Source: JAAUTS01 sp034440395 (GTDB lineage: Bacteria > Verrucomicrobiota > Verrucomicrobiia > Methylacidiphilales > JAAUTS01). From it: 40,423 nucleotides of DNA. Shown here piece by piece: positions 15,001 to 24,284 of the stretch. Position 1 is the first letter of the stretch; each line of letters opens with the position of its first letter. Position numbers and translations under genes: made by a program. A model generated the notes under the pieces. It was not told where the DNA came from. It did no database searches and saw nothing but the letters and a program-made list of their open reading frames with translations. The stretch lies in the NCBI GenBank assembly GCA_034440395.1, contig JAWXBW010000057.1, positions 1-40,423 on the forward strand, in the 5' to 3' direction.

Positions 15001-16644
15001 TTAGTGGGCGCAATTATTGCAACCAGCCAATTGTTGAAAAAAATCGTTTCCTTTATCATCCACCAAAATAAAAGCTGGGAAGTTTTCCACCTCAATTTTC
15101 CAAACCGCCTCCATACCTAATTCTGGGTATTCTAAGGTCTCTACTTTTTTAATATTATCCTGCGCTAGAATGGCCGCCGGGCCGCCAATGGATCCTAAAT
15201 AAAAGCCGCCGTATTTTTTACAAGCATCCGTGACCTGCTGGCTACGGTTACCTTTAGCGATCATAATCATAGATCCTCCCGCAGCTTGGAAAAGATCTAC
15301 ATAGCTATCCATTCGCCCAGCTGTAGTGGGCCCGAAGGATCCAGAGGCTAGGCCTTTAGGTGTTTTAGCTGGACCTGCATAATACACGGGATGGTTCTTA
15401 AAATAATCAGGCAGATTTCCCGTTTGTTCTAGGCGCTCCTTCAATTTAGCGTGTGCCATATCGCGAGCGACAACAATTGTGCCGTTCAAAGCGAGCGGCG
15501 TGGTCACGGGATGTTGAGAGAGTTCCGCGAGGACTTCTGCCATGGGGCGATTGAGGTCAATCGTTACAACTTTAGCGTTGCGGGTGAGGCGACGACTTTT
15601 CTCTGGAACGTAGAGAGAGGGGTTTGCTTCGAGTTGTTCAAGCCAGATACCTTCACTGTTAATCTTAGCTTTAGCATTACGATCTGCGGAACAAGAAACG
15701 CCAATGCCGATCGGGCAGCTAGCCCCGTGGCGGGGGAGCCGGATGACACGCACATCTAGGGCAAAATACTTGCCGCCAAACTGTGCGCCGATACCGCAGT
15801 GGCGGGCGAGTTCGAGCAGTCGTTGCTCCATTTCAATATCACGAAAGGCTTGGCCTAGGTCATTGCCGTGAGTGGGGAGCTGGTCTAGGTATTTGGCAGA
15901 AGCTAGTTTGACTGTTTTGAGGCAGGCTTCGGCTGAGGTGCCACCAATAACAAAAACTAAATGATAAGGAGGACAAGCAGCGGTGCCGAGTGAAAGCATT
16001 TTATCTGTTAAAAATTTCTCTAAGACCCCAGGTATGACGGTGGCGCGCGTTTCTTGATAGAGATAGGTTTTGTTAGCAGAGCCGCCGCCCTTAGCGATAA
16101 AGAGGAAGGAGTATTCCTGGCCTTGGGTGGCGTAGAGATCGATTTGGGCGGGGAGATTAGTTCCTGTATTTTTTTCCGTCCACATATCCAGAGGGGCATT
16201 TTGGGAATAGCGTAAATTCTCTTCCGTGTAACATTGGTAAACACCGCGGGAGAGGGCTTCCTCATCACTACCACTGGTCCAGACCAGTTGCCCCTTTTTT
16301 CCGATAATAATCGCAGTGCCTGTGTCTTGACAAAAAGGGAGAATACCATGAACGGACACCTCGGCATTGCGTAGGAGTGTGAGAGCTACGTTACGATCAT
16401 TTTCTGAAGCTTCTGGATCGTCGAGAATGGCGGCAACTTGTTTTAAGTGTGCAGGCCGGAGCATGAAGGAAATGTCATGAAACGCAGCACGCGCTAAAAG
16501 CGTGAGAGCCTCAGGTTCAATCTTAAGAATCTGGTGGCTATCAAAACTTTGGGTAGAAATATAATCTGTCGTGAGGAGGCGATAAGTTGTTTCATCTTTG
16601 CCCAAGGGGAAAGGCGGTTGATACTGAAAAGTAGGGGCGGGCAT
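15001..16644 (-). CDS. fumA: Class I fumarate hydratase (iron-sulfur)
   Basis: A 547-residue fused alpha/beta class I fumarase of the FumA/FumB type, converting fumarate to malate in the TCA cycle. The cysteines expected to hold the 4Fe-4S cluster are in ILPFCQDTGTA, TAACPPYHLVFVIGG and GASCPIGIGVSCS. The N-terminal domain carries the KGGGSANKTYLYQ block, and the C-terminal beta domain has the FGPTTAGRMDSYVDLF motif and KGNRSQQV. Length and domain order match the E. coli enzyme. The cluster is normally oxygen-sensitive. It could in principle be a close relative acting on another hydroxy-acid. The gene overlaps nothing; the thioredoxin-like genes lie upstream on the same strand, 32 bases away. 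Confidence 0.95.
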   Translation of the reverse strand: MPAPTFQYQPPFPLGKDETTYRLLTTDYISTQSFDSHQILKIEPEALTLLARAAFHDISFMLRPAHLKQVAAILDDPEASENDRNVALTLLRNAEVSVHGILPFCQDTGTAIIIGKKGQLVWTSGSDEEALSRGVYQCYTEENLRYSQNAPLDMWTEKNTGTNLPAQIDLYATQGQEYSFLFIAKGGGSANKTYLYQETRATVIPGVLEKFLTDKMLSLGTAACPPYHLVFVIGGTSAEACLKTVKLASAKYLDQLPTHGNDLGQAFRDIEMEQRLLELARHCGIGAQFGGKYFALDVRVIRLPRHGASCPIGIGVSCSADRNAKAKINSEGIWLEQLEANPSLYVPEKSRRLTRNAKVVTIDLNRPMAEVLAELSQHPVTTPLALNGTIVVARDMAHAKLKERLEQTGNLPDYFKNHPVYYAGPAKTPKGLASGSFGPTTAGRMDSYVDLFQAAGGSMIMIAKGNRSQQVTDACKKYGGFYLGSIGGPAAILAQDNIKKVETLEYPELGMEAVWKIEVENFPAFILVDDKGNDFFQQLAGCNNCAH

Positions 16645-16676
16645 AAAAGTGTAAGAAGCTAGCTAGAAGAAAGGAC

Positions 16677-17768
16677 TTAATAGTAAACAGACTTTCTAAA
16701 CCCCGTGGTTTTTGCAGGCTTGGCGTCGGTGTCTTCTGTAAGAGCGATTTGAGACTTTGGGTCAGCGAGAATTTTCCTAAGTTCTTCCATAATAATACTA
16801 GGCAAAACATAATCTTTAGCTCCTCTACCCGCTAATTGATTCCCATTAGCATCCACTACGACTAGGTAAGGCATGGCGGTGGTTGCGAGCTCTTCGATGA
16901 TTTTCCTATTACCGATATCATCATAGTTAATGGCGGGGAAATTCATTTTTGACGTAAGCATGAAATTTTCCATATCACGCGCATTTCGGTCACTACTGAC
17001 GAAGACAAGCTCAAAGAAAGGGTATTTAGCTTTCAGCTCGGTGTAGATCGGGGCAAGGGTAGGAGCAAAGGAGCGACATTCCGCATGCCAATTAGCAGCA
17101 TAAAAAAAGGCGAAAACAGTTTTTTCGGTTAGAGAGCCTTTGGGAACTTTAATAGTTTTTTTTCCATCAGAAATAACGAGGATGCCTTCTAAGGCATTGG
17201 TAACCTTGCCAACATAGGTCTTAGTAGTTACTGCTGCGGTTTGGCTAGGCTTGGTCTGAGCAAGCACGTAATCTAACTTCTGAACTATTGAGGCGGGACC
17301 ATCACGAAGTGGTTTTCCGCGACTAGATAAGACAGTCCCTTCAGCATCCACAACAATCATGTAAGGGATTCCGTCAACACTAAGATCTTTAAGAAGTTGA
17401 TATTTATCGAGGGCTTTAAAATCGATTGCAGGATAGTTCATTTTCCCCCATTTCATATACTCGTCCATATCTCTTTCGCTCTTGTCCCGGCTGATTAAAA
17501 TAAGCTCAAAGTGGGGATATTTAGCAGTTAGCTCGGTGTAAACAGCGGGGAGAGTAGGAGTAAAAGCCCGACACGGCGGGCACCAGTGGGCAGAAAAATA
17601 AAGGGCAAAGACCGTTTTCCCAGTTAAAGAACCCTTGGCAACTTCTTCAACTTTTTTTCCGTCGAAGGCAACTAAATCGCCTTCGAGAGTTTCCGTGAAT
17701 TTTCCCGCGTATGAAGACGTGACCAAGGCGAGAAAAAAAGAAATGACTAATGCGAAATTAAGCTTCAT
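16677..17768 (-). CDS. Exported tandem thioredoxin-like protein with one degenerate domain
   Basis: A 363-residue protein from the ATG at 17768, chosen because it begins a clean signal peptide (MKLNFALVISFFLALVTSSYA); the longer frame to a TTG overlaps the upstream gene stop. Two TlpA/nucleoredoxin-like thioredoxin domains follow. The first has an intact active site WCPPCR (62-67) and IPYMIVVDAEG. The second has WHAECR (227-232), which has lost the first cysteine, plus MPYLVVVDANG. Each domain starts with a T-x-x-L-E/G segment ending in KGSLT(E/G)KTVFA. The second domain may be structural or substrate-binding. The gene lies directly after the single-domain relative, with which it shares high similarity, so the pair arose by duplication and fusion. 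It is probably periplasmic. Confidence 0.9.
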   Translation of the reverse strand: MKLNFALVISFFLALVTSSYAGKFTETLEGDLVAFDGKKVEEVAKGSLTGKTVFALYFSAHWCPPCRAFTPTLPAVYTELTAKYPHFELILISRDKSERDMDEYMKWGKMNYPAIDFKALDKYQLLKDLSVDGIPYMIVVDAEGTVLSSRGKPLRDGPASIVQKLDYVLAQTKPSQTAAVTTKTYVGKVTNALEGILVISDGKKTIKVPKGSLTEKTVFAFFYAANWHAECRSFAPTLAPIYTELKAKYPFFELVFVSSDRNARDMENFMLTSKMNFPAINYDDIGNRKIIEELATTAMPYLVVVDANGNQLAGRGAKDYVLPSIIMEELRKILADPKSQIALTEDTDAKPAKTTGFRKSVYY

Positions 17769-17815
17769 AAATCTAATATACATCGCTTTCCGAAAAAATA
17801 TTGCGTAAGATTTAA

Positions 17816-18370
17816 TCAAGGTGTCGTGCTGGTTGTAGGCGTTGGGGTGGGTGCGGGTTGAGCAAGGAAAGAATCTAACTTTGAAACTAGAGTGACGGCA
17901 TGATCACGAAGTGGCTCTCCGTTGTTAGATAAGACATTTCCATCAACATCAACGACAACCATGTGGGGGATGCTTTTAACATTGAGTTGTTTAATTATTT
18001 TATATTTATCGAGATCTTTAAAGTTGATAGCGGGGTAATTCATTTTCCCAGATTCCATGTAATCTTCCATATCTTTTTCGCTCTTGTCCCAGCTAACGAA
18101 AACAAGTTCAAACTGGGGATACTTTGCACTGAGCTCAGTGTAAGTAGCGGCTAGAGTAGGTGTAAACTCCCTACACGGCGGACACCAATGGGCAGAGAAA
18201 TAGAGAGCGATGACGGTTTTTCCGCTCAAAGAACCTTTGGGAACATTAGCAGCCCTTTTCCCATTAAATTTAATTAAATCGCCATCCAGTTTATCTGTGA
18301 ATTCTCCCGCATAGCTAAACGTGGTGATACCAAGAAACAGGCTTAGGACTAAAACAGAGGGTAATTTCAT
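17816..18370 (-). CDS. Exported thioredoxin-like (TlpA/nucleoredoxin) protein
   Basis: A 184-residue protein from the ATG at 18370, chosen because the signal peptide MKLPSVLVLSLFLGITTFSYA begins there; the longer frame runs into the divergent phosphatase gene. The single thioredoxin domain has an intact WCPPCR active site (62-67), a KYPQFELVFVSWDKSEKDM segment and IPHMVVVDVDG with the cis-Pro. The C-terminal tail is rich in Pro and Thr (APTPTPTTSTTP), probably a flexible linker. It probably works in periplasmic disulfide chemistry. Sequence blocks are nearly the same as the first domain of the next gene, 47 bases downstream on the same strand. Alkaline phosphatase is divergent, with 84 bases between starts. 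Confidence 0.9.
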   Translation of the reverse strand: MKLPSVLVLSLFLGITTFSYAGEFTDKLDGDLIKFNGKRAANVPKGSLSGKTVIALYFSAHWCPPCREFTPTLAATYTELSAKYPQFELVFVSWDKSEKDMEDYMESGKMNYPAINFKDLDKYKIIKQLNVKSIPHMVVVDVDGNVLSNNGEPLRDHAVTLVSKLDSFLAQPAPTPTPTTSTTP

Positions 18371-18454
18371 AATTTTACTGTAGTTGTTTTTTATAAAAGA
18401 AAAAGAATAAACCTGCGTCATTGAATTGACACAAGGGCTCGTTAGTATGGATGC

Positions 18455-19954
18455 GTGAAAAATGAAATTCATGGTTTAACACGTCGGGACGCCCTTAAAC
18501 TCAGTGCAGGTCTGGCCTCAGGTCTTTCCCTCGGCAGTCTCATGGGCTGTTCTGGAAAAAAGACCCAGCCTAGAAATATTATTTTTTTAGTAACAGATGG
18601 CATGAGCGCGGGCGTTCCTTCGTTAGCTGAACCCTTCTCTCAGCTAGTTCGTGGCAAGGAAACGATCTGGCATCAACTTTCAACCAACCCGAAAGTCACG
18701 CACGGGCTTTTTGATATGGCGTCTATGGATACTCTAGTGACAGATTCTGCCGCAGCAGCCAGTGCTTGGGGTTCGGGTCAGCGCGTACCGAACCGGGTAT
18801 TAAATCAATATCCTGATGGGGTAATTTTAAAACCACTCTGCCCATTGTTAAAGGAGCACGGCATTCTGACGGGATTGGTCACCACCTCGCGAATGACTCA
18901 TGCCACACCAGCGGGGTTATGTGCCTCGGTGCCGCATCGTGATTATGAGGACGAGATCGCTCCGTTTTATCTCAACAAAGTGGACGTATTACTAGGCGGT
19001 GGGAGTTTGCATTTTGACAAAGACTATCGTAATGATGGGCGTGACTTGAGCGGGGAATTTTCTGAGGCAGGGTATACCTTAGTATCGACACGTCAGGAGT
19101 TACTGCAAGCAAGTGGTCGGACAAAAATGCTGGGTTTATTTTTCCCCGATCATTTGCCTTACACCATCGATCACAATCAAAGTAAATTAATGCTGGAATC
19201 AATTCCGACTCTCGCAGAAATGACTAAAGTAGCACTGGCTGGCTTGAGCAAAAATGGTCGGGGCTTTTTCCTCATGGTGGAAGCGGCGAGAGTGGACCAC
19301 GCTGCCCATGCTAATGACGGAGCGGGACTTTTGTGGGAGCAGTTGGCTTTTGATGACGCCCTGGCCGAGGCGCGCAGCTTTCAACAAAATAATCCGGACA
19401 CGCTTTTGGTAATTTCAAGCGATCATGGGAATGCCAACCCTGGCTTAAATGGGACAGGCCCTGCTTATACGGAGAGCACTGGTTTTTTTGATCGCTTAGC
19501 GGAGAGCAAGGCATCCTATGTTAAAATAAAACAAGATTTAGATACACTACTACGAACTACTAAGAAATTAGACGCGTCACAAGTCATCAAAAAAATTCAA
19601 ACCGCTACGGGATTGGTGATGAATAATGCAGAAGCCGAAGTGCTCATTGCTACGCTTATGGGAAAAGAAATCCCAGAGATGGCCAACCAACAAAAAAACT
19701 TCTTCGCTCAACTTGGTCAAATCTTAGGAAATTGGACAGGTCTGGGCTGGACGGGCGTAACGCACACGGCGGACTGGACTTTACGGATGGCTCTAGGGCC
19801 GGGGCAGGAGGAGTTTTCGGGATTGCTGAAGAACACAGACTTTTTTGATAGAACACTAAAGCTTTACGGCATTAACTTTAAAAATCCTGATTACGTAGGC
19901 AAGGCTCCTGGCGCGTTGCCTGAGGCGCGTGGCAAGGCCGATCCCACGGGTTGA
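18455..19954 (+). CDS. Alkaline phosphatase, Tat-exported lipoprotein
   Basis: A 499-residue phosphomonoesterase of the PhoA-like superfamily. The start is GTG at 18455. A twin-arginine signal (TRRDALKLSAG, R10-R11) is followed by a lipobox-like LMGC (C32), so a Tat-dependent lipoprotein is likely. Metal and nucleophile sites are visible: VTDGMS (D48), VTDSAAAASAWGSG with the phospho-accepting S98, RMTHATPAG, VEAARVDHAAHANDG and SSDHGNANPG. In the last, the DHGN form is normal for the family. The enzyme would release phosphate from organic esters outside the cytoplasm. It diverges from the thioredoxin-like gene. No Pho box could be identified with certainty. The C-terminus converges on the pyrophosphatase gene, with 32 bases between them. 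Confidence 0.93.
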   Translation: MKNEIHGLTRRDALKLSAGLASGLSLGSLMGCSGKKTQPRNIIFLVTDGMSAGVPSLAEPFSQLVRGKETIWHQLSTNPKVTHGLFDMASMDTLVTDSAAAASAWGSGQRVPNRVLNQYPDGVILKPLCPLLKEHGILTGLVTTSRMTHATPAGLCASVPHRDYEDEIAPFYLNKVDVLLGGGSLHFDKDYRNDGRDLSGEFSEAGYTLVSTRQELLQASGRTKMLGLFFPDHLPYTIDHNQSKLMLESIPTLAEMTKVALAGLSKNGRGFFLMVEAARVDHAAHANDGAGLLWEQLAFDDALAEARSFQQNNPDTLLVISSDHGNANPGLNGTGPAYTESTGFFDRLAESKASYVKIKQDLDTLLRTTKKLDASQVIKKIQTATGLVMNNAEAEVLIATLMGKEIPEMANQQKNFFAQLGQILGNWTGLGWTGVTHTADWTLRMALGPGQEEFSGLLKNTDFFDRTLKLYGINFKNPDYVGKAPGALPEARGKADPTG

Positions 19955-19986
19955 GGTGTCGGAGAAGCCCCCACGTAAACTCACAA

Positions 19987-21645
19987 TTAGGCACTTTTAG
20001 TTGTATGATTTAAAATGCGGATGAGGACAGGGAGAAGTTGTTTCTTGCGTGAAACGATTCCTTCTAACTCAAAGAGGTTTGGACTTAGTTGAGGGTAGTC
20101 AATGGCGTTAAGAATTTTAGCAGACCCGCACGTTAACAGCAGGCTGTAGTGCAGGGTGATATCGGTAATTAGTAAACAAGCGAAGTCTAGGCCGCGCTCT
20201 TTACGCATAGCGTCTAGGGCAGAAGCCAGTTCTTCTTGACGCTTCCAAAACTGGTCTAGTCCGAGTTCTTCTATCTGCGCCGCAACAATCTTCCAGCCGT
20301 TTTCAGTGTATTCCTTGGCATCGGCTCCTACGACTTCTTCTGAAGTGAGAACTTGGAGGGCAGAACCCCTAGAGAAAAATTCTTCAGAAAAAGATTTTAA
20401 ATTTATTTTGGTTAAGGTTCCCAACCACAGGAGTATTTCTTTATCCTGTGGTGTGGCCGTGGGGGACGTTAAATTCAGCGTGTCGGCAATAATCCCAGCC
20501 GCTAGGCAAAGGGCGATGGAGGGTGACGGGGTTAAGCCGTTTTGCCGATATAGACGTGAGACGATGGTGCAGGTGGAGCCTAGGGGATCGTTGATAAAAC
20601 GGATGGGTTCGCGGGTAACTAAATTCCCGCCTAGGCGATGGTGATCTAACACTTCTAAAACTTCTGCCTCTTCGACACCCGTTACGGCTTGAGAAAACTC
20701 ATTATGATCTACTAAAACAAGTTTGGTTAGTGGTGGCGAGATGAGGTCCGACTTGGAAAAAACGCCTGAGATTTTATGGTCACTATCTAAAACAGGGAAA
20801 AGCATTTGTGGGGTGGCGCGGACTTTTTCTTGGATGTCAGAGATTAAGGTGTTTTCCCGAAAGCTCATGAAGTCTGAGGTTAAAGCGTGAATCACGGGCT
20901 TAGCGCACTTGATGGCTAGTGTCGTCGTGGCCGTGTCGAGGTCGGTCAGTATAACCACCACGCCCTTAGCCTTAGCTAAAGCCAGTAGCTCAGGGTCGAG
21001 CTCATAACCTCCCGTGATGACAAGGCAGCGCACCCCATATTCTAGGGCGGGCTTCTGAATGGTGGGTCGATTTCCTACCACGAGTAATATACGTTTGGCG
21101 GGGTATTCTTTTAACCGTTTGCCGAAGGCCTCAGCTCGCATGGCCGCCACGGTGAGGATAAATTCCTCATCCTCCTCCATCTCCCCTTCATTTTGTAAAA
21201 CTCCGGCCACGCTCTTGCAAATACGTCGTAAGTTGGTTGGGACGATCCGAGCCTCCCGTCTTTGGTCTCCGCCTGGGAGAAAAAGATCCAGCATCTTCAT
21301 GATAGAGGCGAGGCCGGTCATGCGCTGGTCTTTGTCGAGAACGGGAATATTGCGTAAACCGTGCCTGCGCATCCGTTCAAATACATCACTTAAGGATTCA
21401 TCTTCATGGGCACTGATCACCTCGCGGCGTAAGATCTGGGCGGCCGTGGGCCTGACATCCATCAAAAGCCGTGGAGAGACCAGCTCAGCTTTCTCTAAAA
21501 CGAAAGCAGTGCGACTATTGACCTCGCCACAACGTGCGGGTAAAGCATCAGGCATGGACGTGCGCGACAAAAGATCTGCATAGCCGATAGCGGAGCAAAT
21601 GGCGTCGGTGTCGGGATTTTTATGTCCGATGACAAAAGTTGACAT
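19987..21645 (-). CDS. ppaC: Family II manganese-dependent inorganic pyrophosphatase with CBS and DRTGG domains
   Basis: A 552-residue enzyme from the ATG at 21645 (MSTFVIGHKNPDTDAICSA), preferred over the TTG-initiated longer frame because the DHH-type fold begins at this Met. The metal ligands H8, D12 and D14 are in GHKNPDTDA, with VLVDHNEFSQA, VLDHHRLGG and the DHHA2 domain at the C-terminus. Inserted after about residue 70 are a CBS domain (RNIPVLDKDQRMTGLASI), a DRTGG domain (GVRCLVITGGYELDPE) and a second CBS domain (MLFPVLDSDHKISG). The enzyme splits pyrophosphate, and in this subfamily the CBS pair binds adenine nucleotides that inhibit or activate it, while DRTGG is tied to diadenosine polyphosphate activation. 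The gene stands alone, transcribed toward the phosphatase gene. Confidence 0.93.
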   Translation of the reverse strand: MSTFVIGHKNPDTDAICSAIGYADLLSRTSMPDALPARCGEVNSRTAFVLEKAELVSPRLLMDVRPTAAQILRREVISAHEDESLSDVFERMRRHGLRNIPVLDKDQRMTGLASIMKMLDLFLPGGDQRREARIVPTNLRRICKSVAGVLQNEGEMEEDEEFILTVAAMRAEAFGKRLKEYPAKRILLVVGNRPTIQKPALEYGVRCLVITGGYELDPELLALAKAKGVVVILTDLDTATTTLAIKCAKPVIHALTSDFMSFRENTLISDIQEKVRATPQMLFPVLDSDHKISGVFSKSDLISPPLTKLVLVDHNEFSQAVTGVEEAEVLEVLDHHRLGGNLVTREPIRFINDPLGSTCTIVSRLYRQNGLTPSPSIALCLAAGIIADTLNLTSPTATPQDKEILLWLGTLTKINLKSFSEEFFSRGSALQVLTSEEVVGADAKEYTENGWKIVAAQIEELGLDQFWKRQEELASALDAMRKERGLDFACLLITDITLHYSLLLTCGSAKILNAIDYPQLSPNLFELEGIVSRKKQLLPVLIRILNHTTKSA

Positions 21646-21872
21646 ACTCACCAGCACAAAGCAGAGCAGAAAAAAAGTCAAAGACCAAAAGCAGGTTGAA
21701 GTTCTTCTACGTTTTTAGGGTCAAACACTGATTCTGCTATCAGGGGCTTGAAGAGGCTGGATAAACACAGGGTAGCAAGAGAGGTGGGGAACCTTAAAGA
21801 GGGCTTTGCCTCTTACCTTTAGTCAAAGGAATCTTGCTGTTCTTTTATGAATTTTTTCTTTAGGTTTTTTTT

Positions 21873-23951
21873 ATGAAGTATCGATGGATTTGGATGGGGG
21901 GAATCGTTATGCTTCTGTTTGCTCTGGCCTTAGTTAGGGCCCCTTATTTAAAAGACGCCTTATATTCTTGGTTGGAGAGTGAAGGGTTTCGTGTGATGCT
22001 GGGAACTCAGGTTTCTAAGGCGATGAAGATGGATGGGGAGTTCGGGCCTTTACAAGTGCAGGGCTGGGAGGCGAGCACTCCTGAGTATCGTGCTACGGGT
22101 TGGCCCGGTGAAGCGATTGGTTCGCTTGAGGCAGAAGGAGTGCGAGGGACGTTTAATCCATGGGCGATCTTTCGGAGAGTTTGGGAGATTAAGCGGATCG
22201 ACGTGGAGCGAGGGACTTTTGCGCTGCGGTTACCTCAAGATGAGCTAAAACGGCAAACCGTTCTTGGGAAGAAACCTTGGTATGCGTGGTTGATGCCGAC
22301 ACGGTTTTATTGCGGCTGGATCGAGTGTCCTAAGGCGCAAGTAATTTTCCCCTTCCAAGGTAAGCAAGGGCGCTTGAGGGACGTGCATTTAGGGGCTACG
22401 ATGGTGGGGCGTGATTTTAAGTATTTTATTTATGACGGAATTTTAGAGTTCCCACTCTTACCAGATTTAAAAATTGAACAATTACGTATGCTCATAACGA
22501 GAGAGGTTATGGATATCGAATACGCCTCGCTCTCGGGTTTAAATGGAGACAGAGCTGGAGCGGAGATCCAAGCGCGCGTGGGAATGCGGGAGGATAAATC
22601 AATCCGAGCAAAGGTGTCGGTTAAGAACATGCCTTTTGGTCAAGTCATGCCCGAGGTGGTGAAGGCTCGTTTACGTGGTCGGGTGAGTGGAAAGCTGAAT
22701 TGGAATACTGATCCAACAGGAAAGGAGATCACGAGTGATGGGGAGCTGCGTGTAAGTGAAACCGTTTTACAAGATTGGGTTTGGTTAGATGAACTGGCGC
22801 GATTACATAATAATCTTGAGCTGAAGAAATTTGATATTGATGAGGGGATGTTAAAGTATCAGATCAGAGATCAACGGTTCATGGCGAAAGAGTTGGACTT
22901 GCATGTTCGCAACAAGGTTAGGTTAAAAGGTTCGTTGGAGTATGCGTGGGGGGAGGGTCGTGGTAAGGCGGATTTAAGTTTTGATGAAGTTCCTGTGCAA
23001 GCGTGGTTACCAGAGGAGTTTAAGGTGCGAGTAGCTGGGGACATGAAGGGATGGCTAAAATGGGAGGGGTTACTAGAGGATTGGAAAGGGTCACAAGCCT
23101 CAGGCATGGTGAATATGGACGGCACTCGGGTGCGCTATCCCTTTAGTAGCATCGCCGTTTTGAAAAAAGCGGGTTTACGATTTCCCGAGGAAGTGGATCT
23201 GCGGCGTGCTCAAGTAGATTTTAGTTATGGGGAGCGGCAGTTTAAGGCGACACGTTTTGAGTTTGACGCGGGTGCGGCTGGTCATCTGTTAGGTAAGGCG
23301 GAGTGGACAGTGGACGACAGGCTTACGGCAGCGGCGGATTTTCAATTGAGTGAGGTTCAGCGTTGGCTACCTAAGGAGTGGGCGGAAAAAGTGAAAGGTG
23401 ATCTTTCGGGCAATCTGGCGTGGACAAGTAAGGGCTGGAAATGGCAAGACGCACGCGGCAAGGGAACTTTTCAATTAGCTAAAGCGCAGCTTAGTGGAAT
23501 GGAGTTTCAACAACAGCTCCAACGCTTTTTAAAGAAGGAAGGATTTGAGCGATTAGATTTTAAGCGTGCTGAGTTGGATTGGGAGGCGGTGGAGGGTGGA
23601 CTGAAAATTTCCCGGCTGGATTTTTTTGTGCCAAGTCGTGGCGGGGTGCGAGGCCAAGCCTTCATCGGCCAAGATAAAAAAGTGCGGGGAAAAATTCAAG
23701 TGGGCTTAAGGCAGGAAGATTTAACGTGGTTGCCTGAGGCGACGACTCGTGTGTTTAAAAATTATGATCAAGGGTTGTATTGGGCAACGGTGACGCTTTC
23801 GGGAACGACAGAAAAGCCGCAGCATGATCTCACGAAACAAATCATGGCGGTTTTAAGTCGGCACCCATTTGCGTTAATGGGACTGGCTTGGCGCGGGCTG
23901 AGCTGGTGGCTGGGGGATGCGCTGGGAACCTACGGGGCGAGTAAGGAATAG
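21873..23951 (+). CDS. AsmA/TamB-like membrane-anchored protein
   Basis: A 692-residue protein with one N-terminal membrane segment (residues 5-25, WIWMGGIVMLLFALALVRAP), then a long, mainly beta-rich region without catalytic motifs. Repeating blocks of the type K-A-D-F-x-L/S and D-G-x-x-V contain many Trp and Gly. The layout (a single anchor, a periplasmic beta-rich body and the C-terminal LSGTTEKPQHDLTKQIM, resembling AsmA-like C-termini) suggests an AsmA-like lipid-handling or envelope-assembly protein. No strong motif allows a firm family name. The flanking genes are unrelated, and the next gene (minus strand) ends 1 base after this stop. Confidence 0.6.
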   Translation: MKYRWIWMGGIVMLLFALALVRAPYLKDALYSWLESEGFRVMLGTQVSKAMKMDGEFGPLQVQGWEASTPEYRATGWPGEAIGSLEAEGVRGTFNPWAIFRRVWEIKRIDVERGTFALRLPQDELKRQTVLGKKPWYAWLMPTRFYCGWIECPKAQVIFPFQGKQGRLRDVHLGATMVGRDFKYFIYDGILEFPLLPDLKIEQLRMLITREVMDIEYASLSGLNGDRAGAEIQARVGMREDKSIRAKVSVKNMPFGQVMPEVVKARLRGRVSGKLNWNTDPTGKEITSDGELRVSETVLQDWVWLDELARLHNNLELKKFDIDEGMLKYQIRDQRFMAKELDLHVRNKVRLKGSLEYAWGEGRGKADLSFDEVPVQAWLPEEFKVRVAGDMKGWLKWEGLLEDWKGSQASGMVNMDGTRVRYPFSSIAVLKKAGLRFPEEVDLRRAQVDFSYGERQFKATRFEFDAGAAGHLLGKAEWTVDDRLTAAADFQLSEVQRWLPKEWAEKVKGDLSGNLAWTSKGWKWQDARGKGTFQLAKAQLSGMEFQQQLQRFLKKEGFERLDFKRAELDWEAVEGGLKISRLDFFVPSRGGVRGQAFIGQDKKVRGKIQVGLRQEDLTWLPEATTRVFKNYDQGLYWATVTLSGTTEKPQHDLTKQIMAVLSRHPFALMGLAWRGLSWWLGDALGTYGASKE

Positions 23952-23952
23952 T

Positions 23953-24276
23953 TTAATGAGTAGGATGGGTTGAACTAAGTTCTAGGCGCCGCATTCTGTG
24001 ATCTAGCGCATGTTGAAAACTAACTAATTCATTGATGAAACTCTTGTAGCAGGAGAAGGCGTCTGGCTCGTTTTTAAAGGAGTGATACAAATCGAGTTCT
24101 GCCACCACGGCGTCATCGTTATCTGCAGCATTTAGCAAGCCGAATTCACGCAGGCGCGGCTTAGCGATGAGGATAGCAAGGCAGGTAGGTGTCCTAGCTC
24201 CATTCTTGTAATCTTCAAGGCCTTGTCGGATCAAGGCTTCTCCAAGCAAGCCTGTTAAAATCGATAAATGATCCAT
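23953..24276 (-). CDS. Hypothetical protein
   Basis: A 107-residue soluble protein with no motif I recognise. It has an N-terminal helix MDHLSILTGLLGEALIRQGLE, a short central block TPTCLAILIAKPRLREFGLL, and an acidic then helical second half (FINELVSFQHALDHRMRRLEL). It begins 8 bases after the end of the broken nucleotidyltransferase gene on the same strand and is probably in the same transcript. Pairing with a nucleotidyltransferase suggests a toxin-antitoxin partner, but neither a HEPN motif (R-x4-6-H) nor a helix-turn-helix is clear. Confidence 0.5.
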   Translation of the reverse strand: MDHLSILTGLLGEALIRQGLEDYKNGARTPTCLAILIAKPRLREFGLLNAADNDDAVVAELDLYHSFKNEPDAFSCYKSFINELVSFQHALDHRMRRLELSSTHPTH

Positions 24277-24284
24277 AGTTTATT

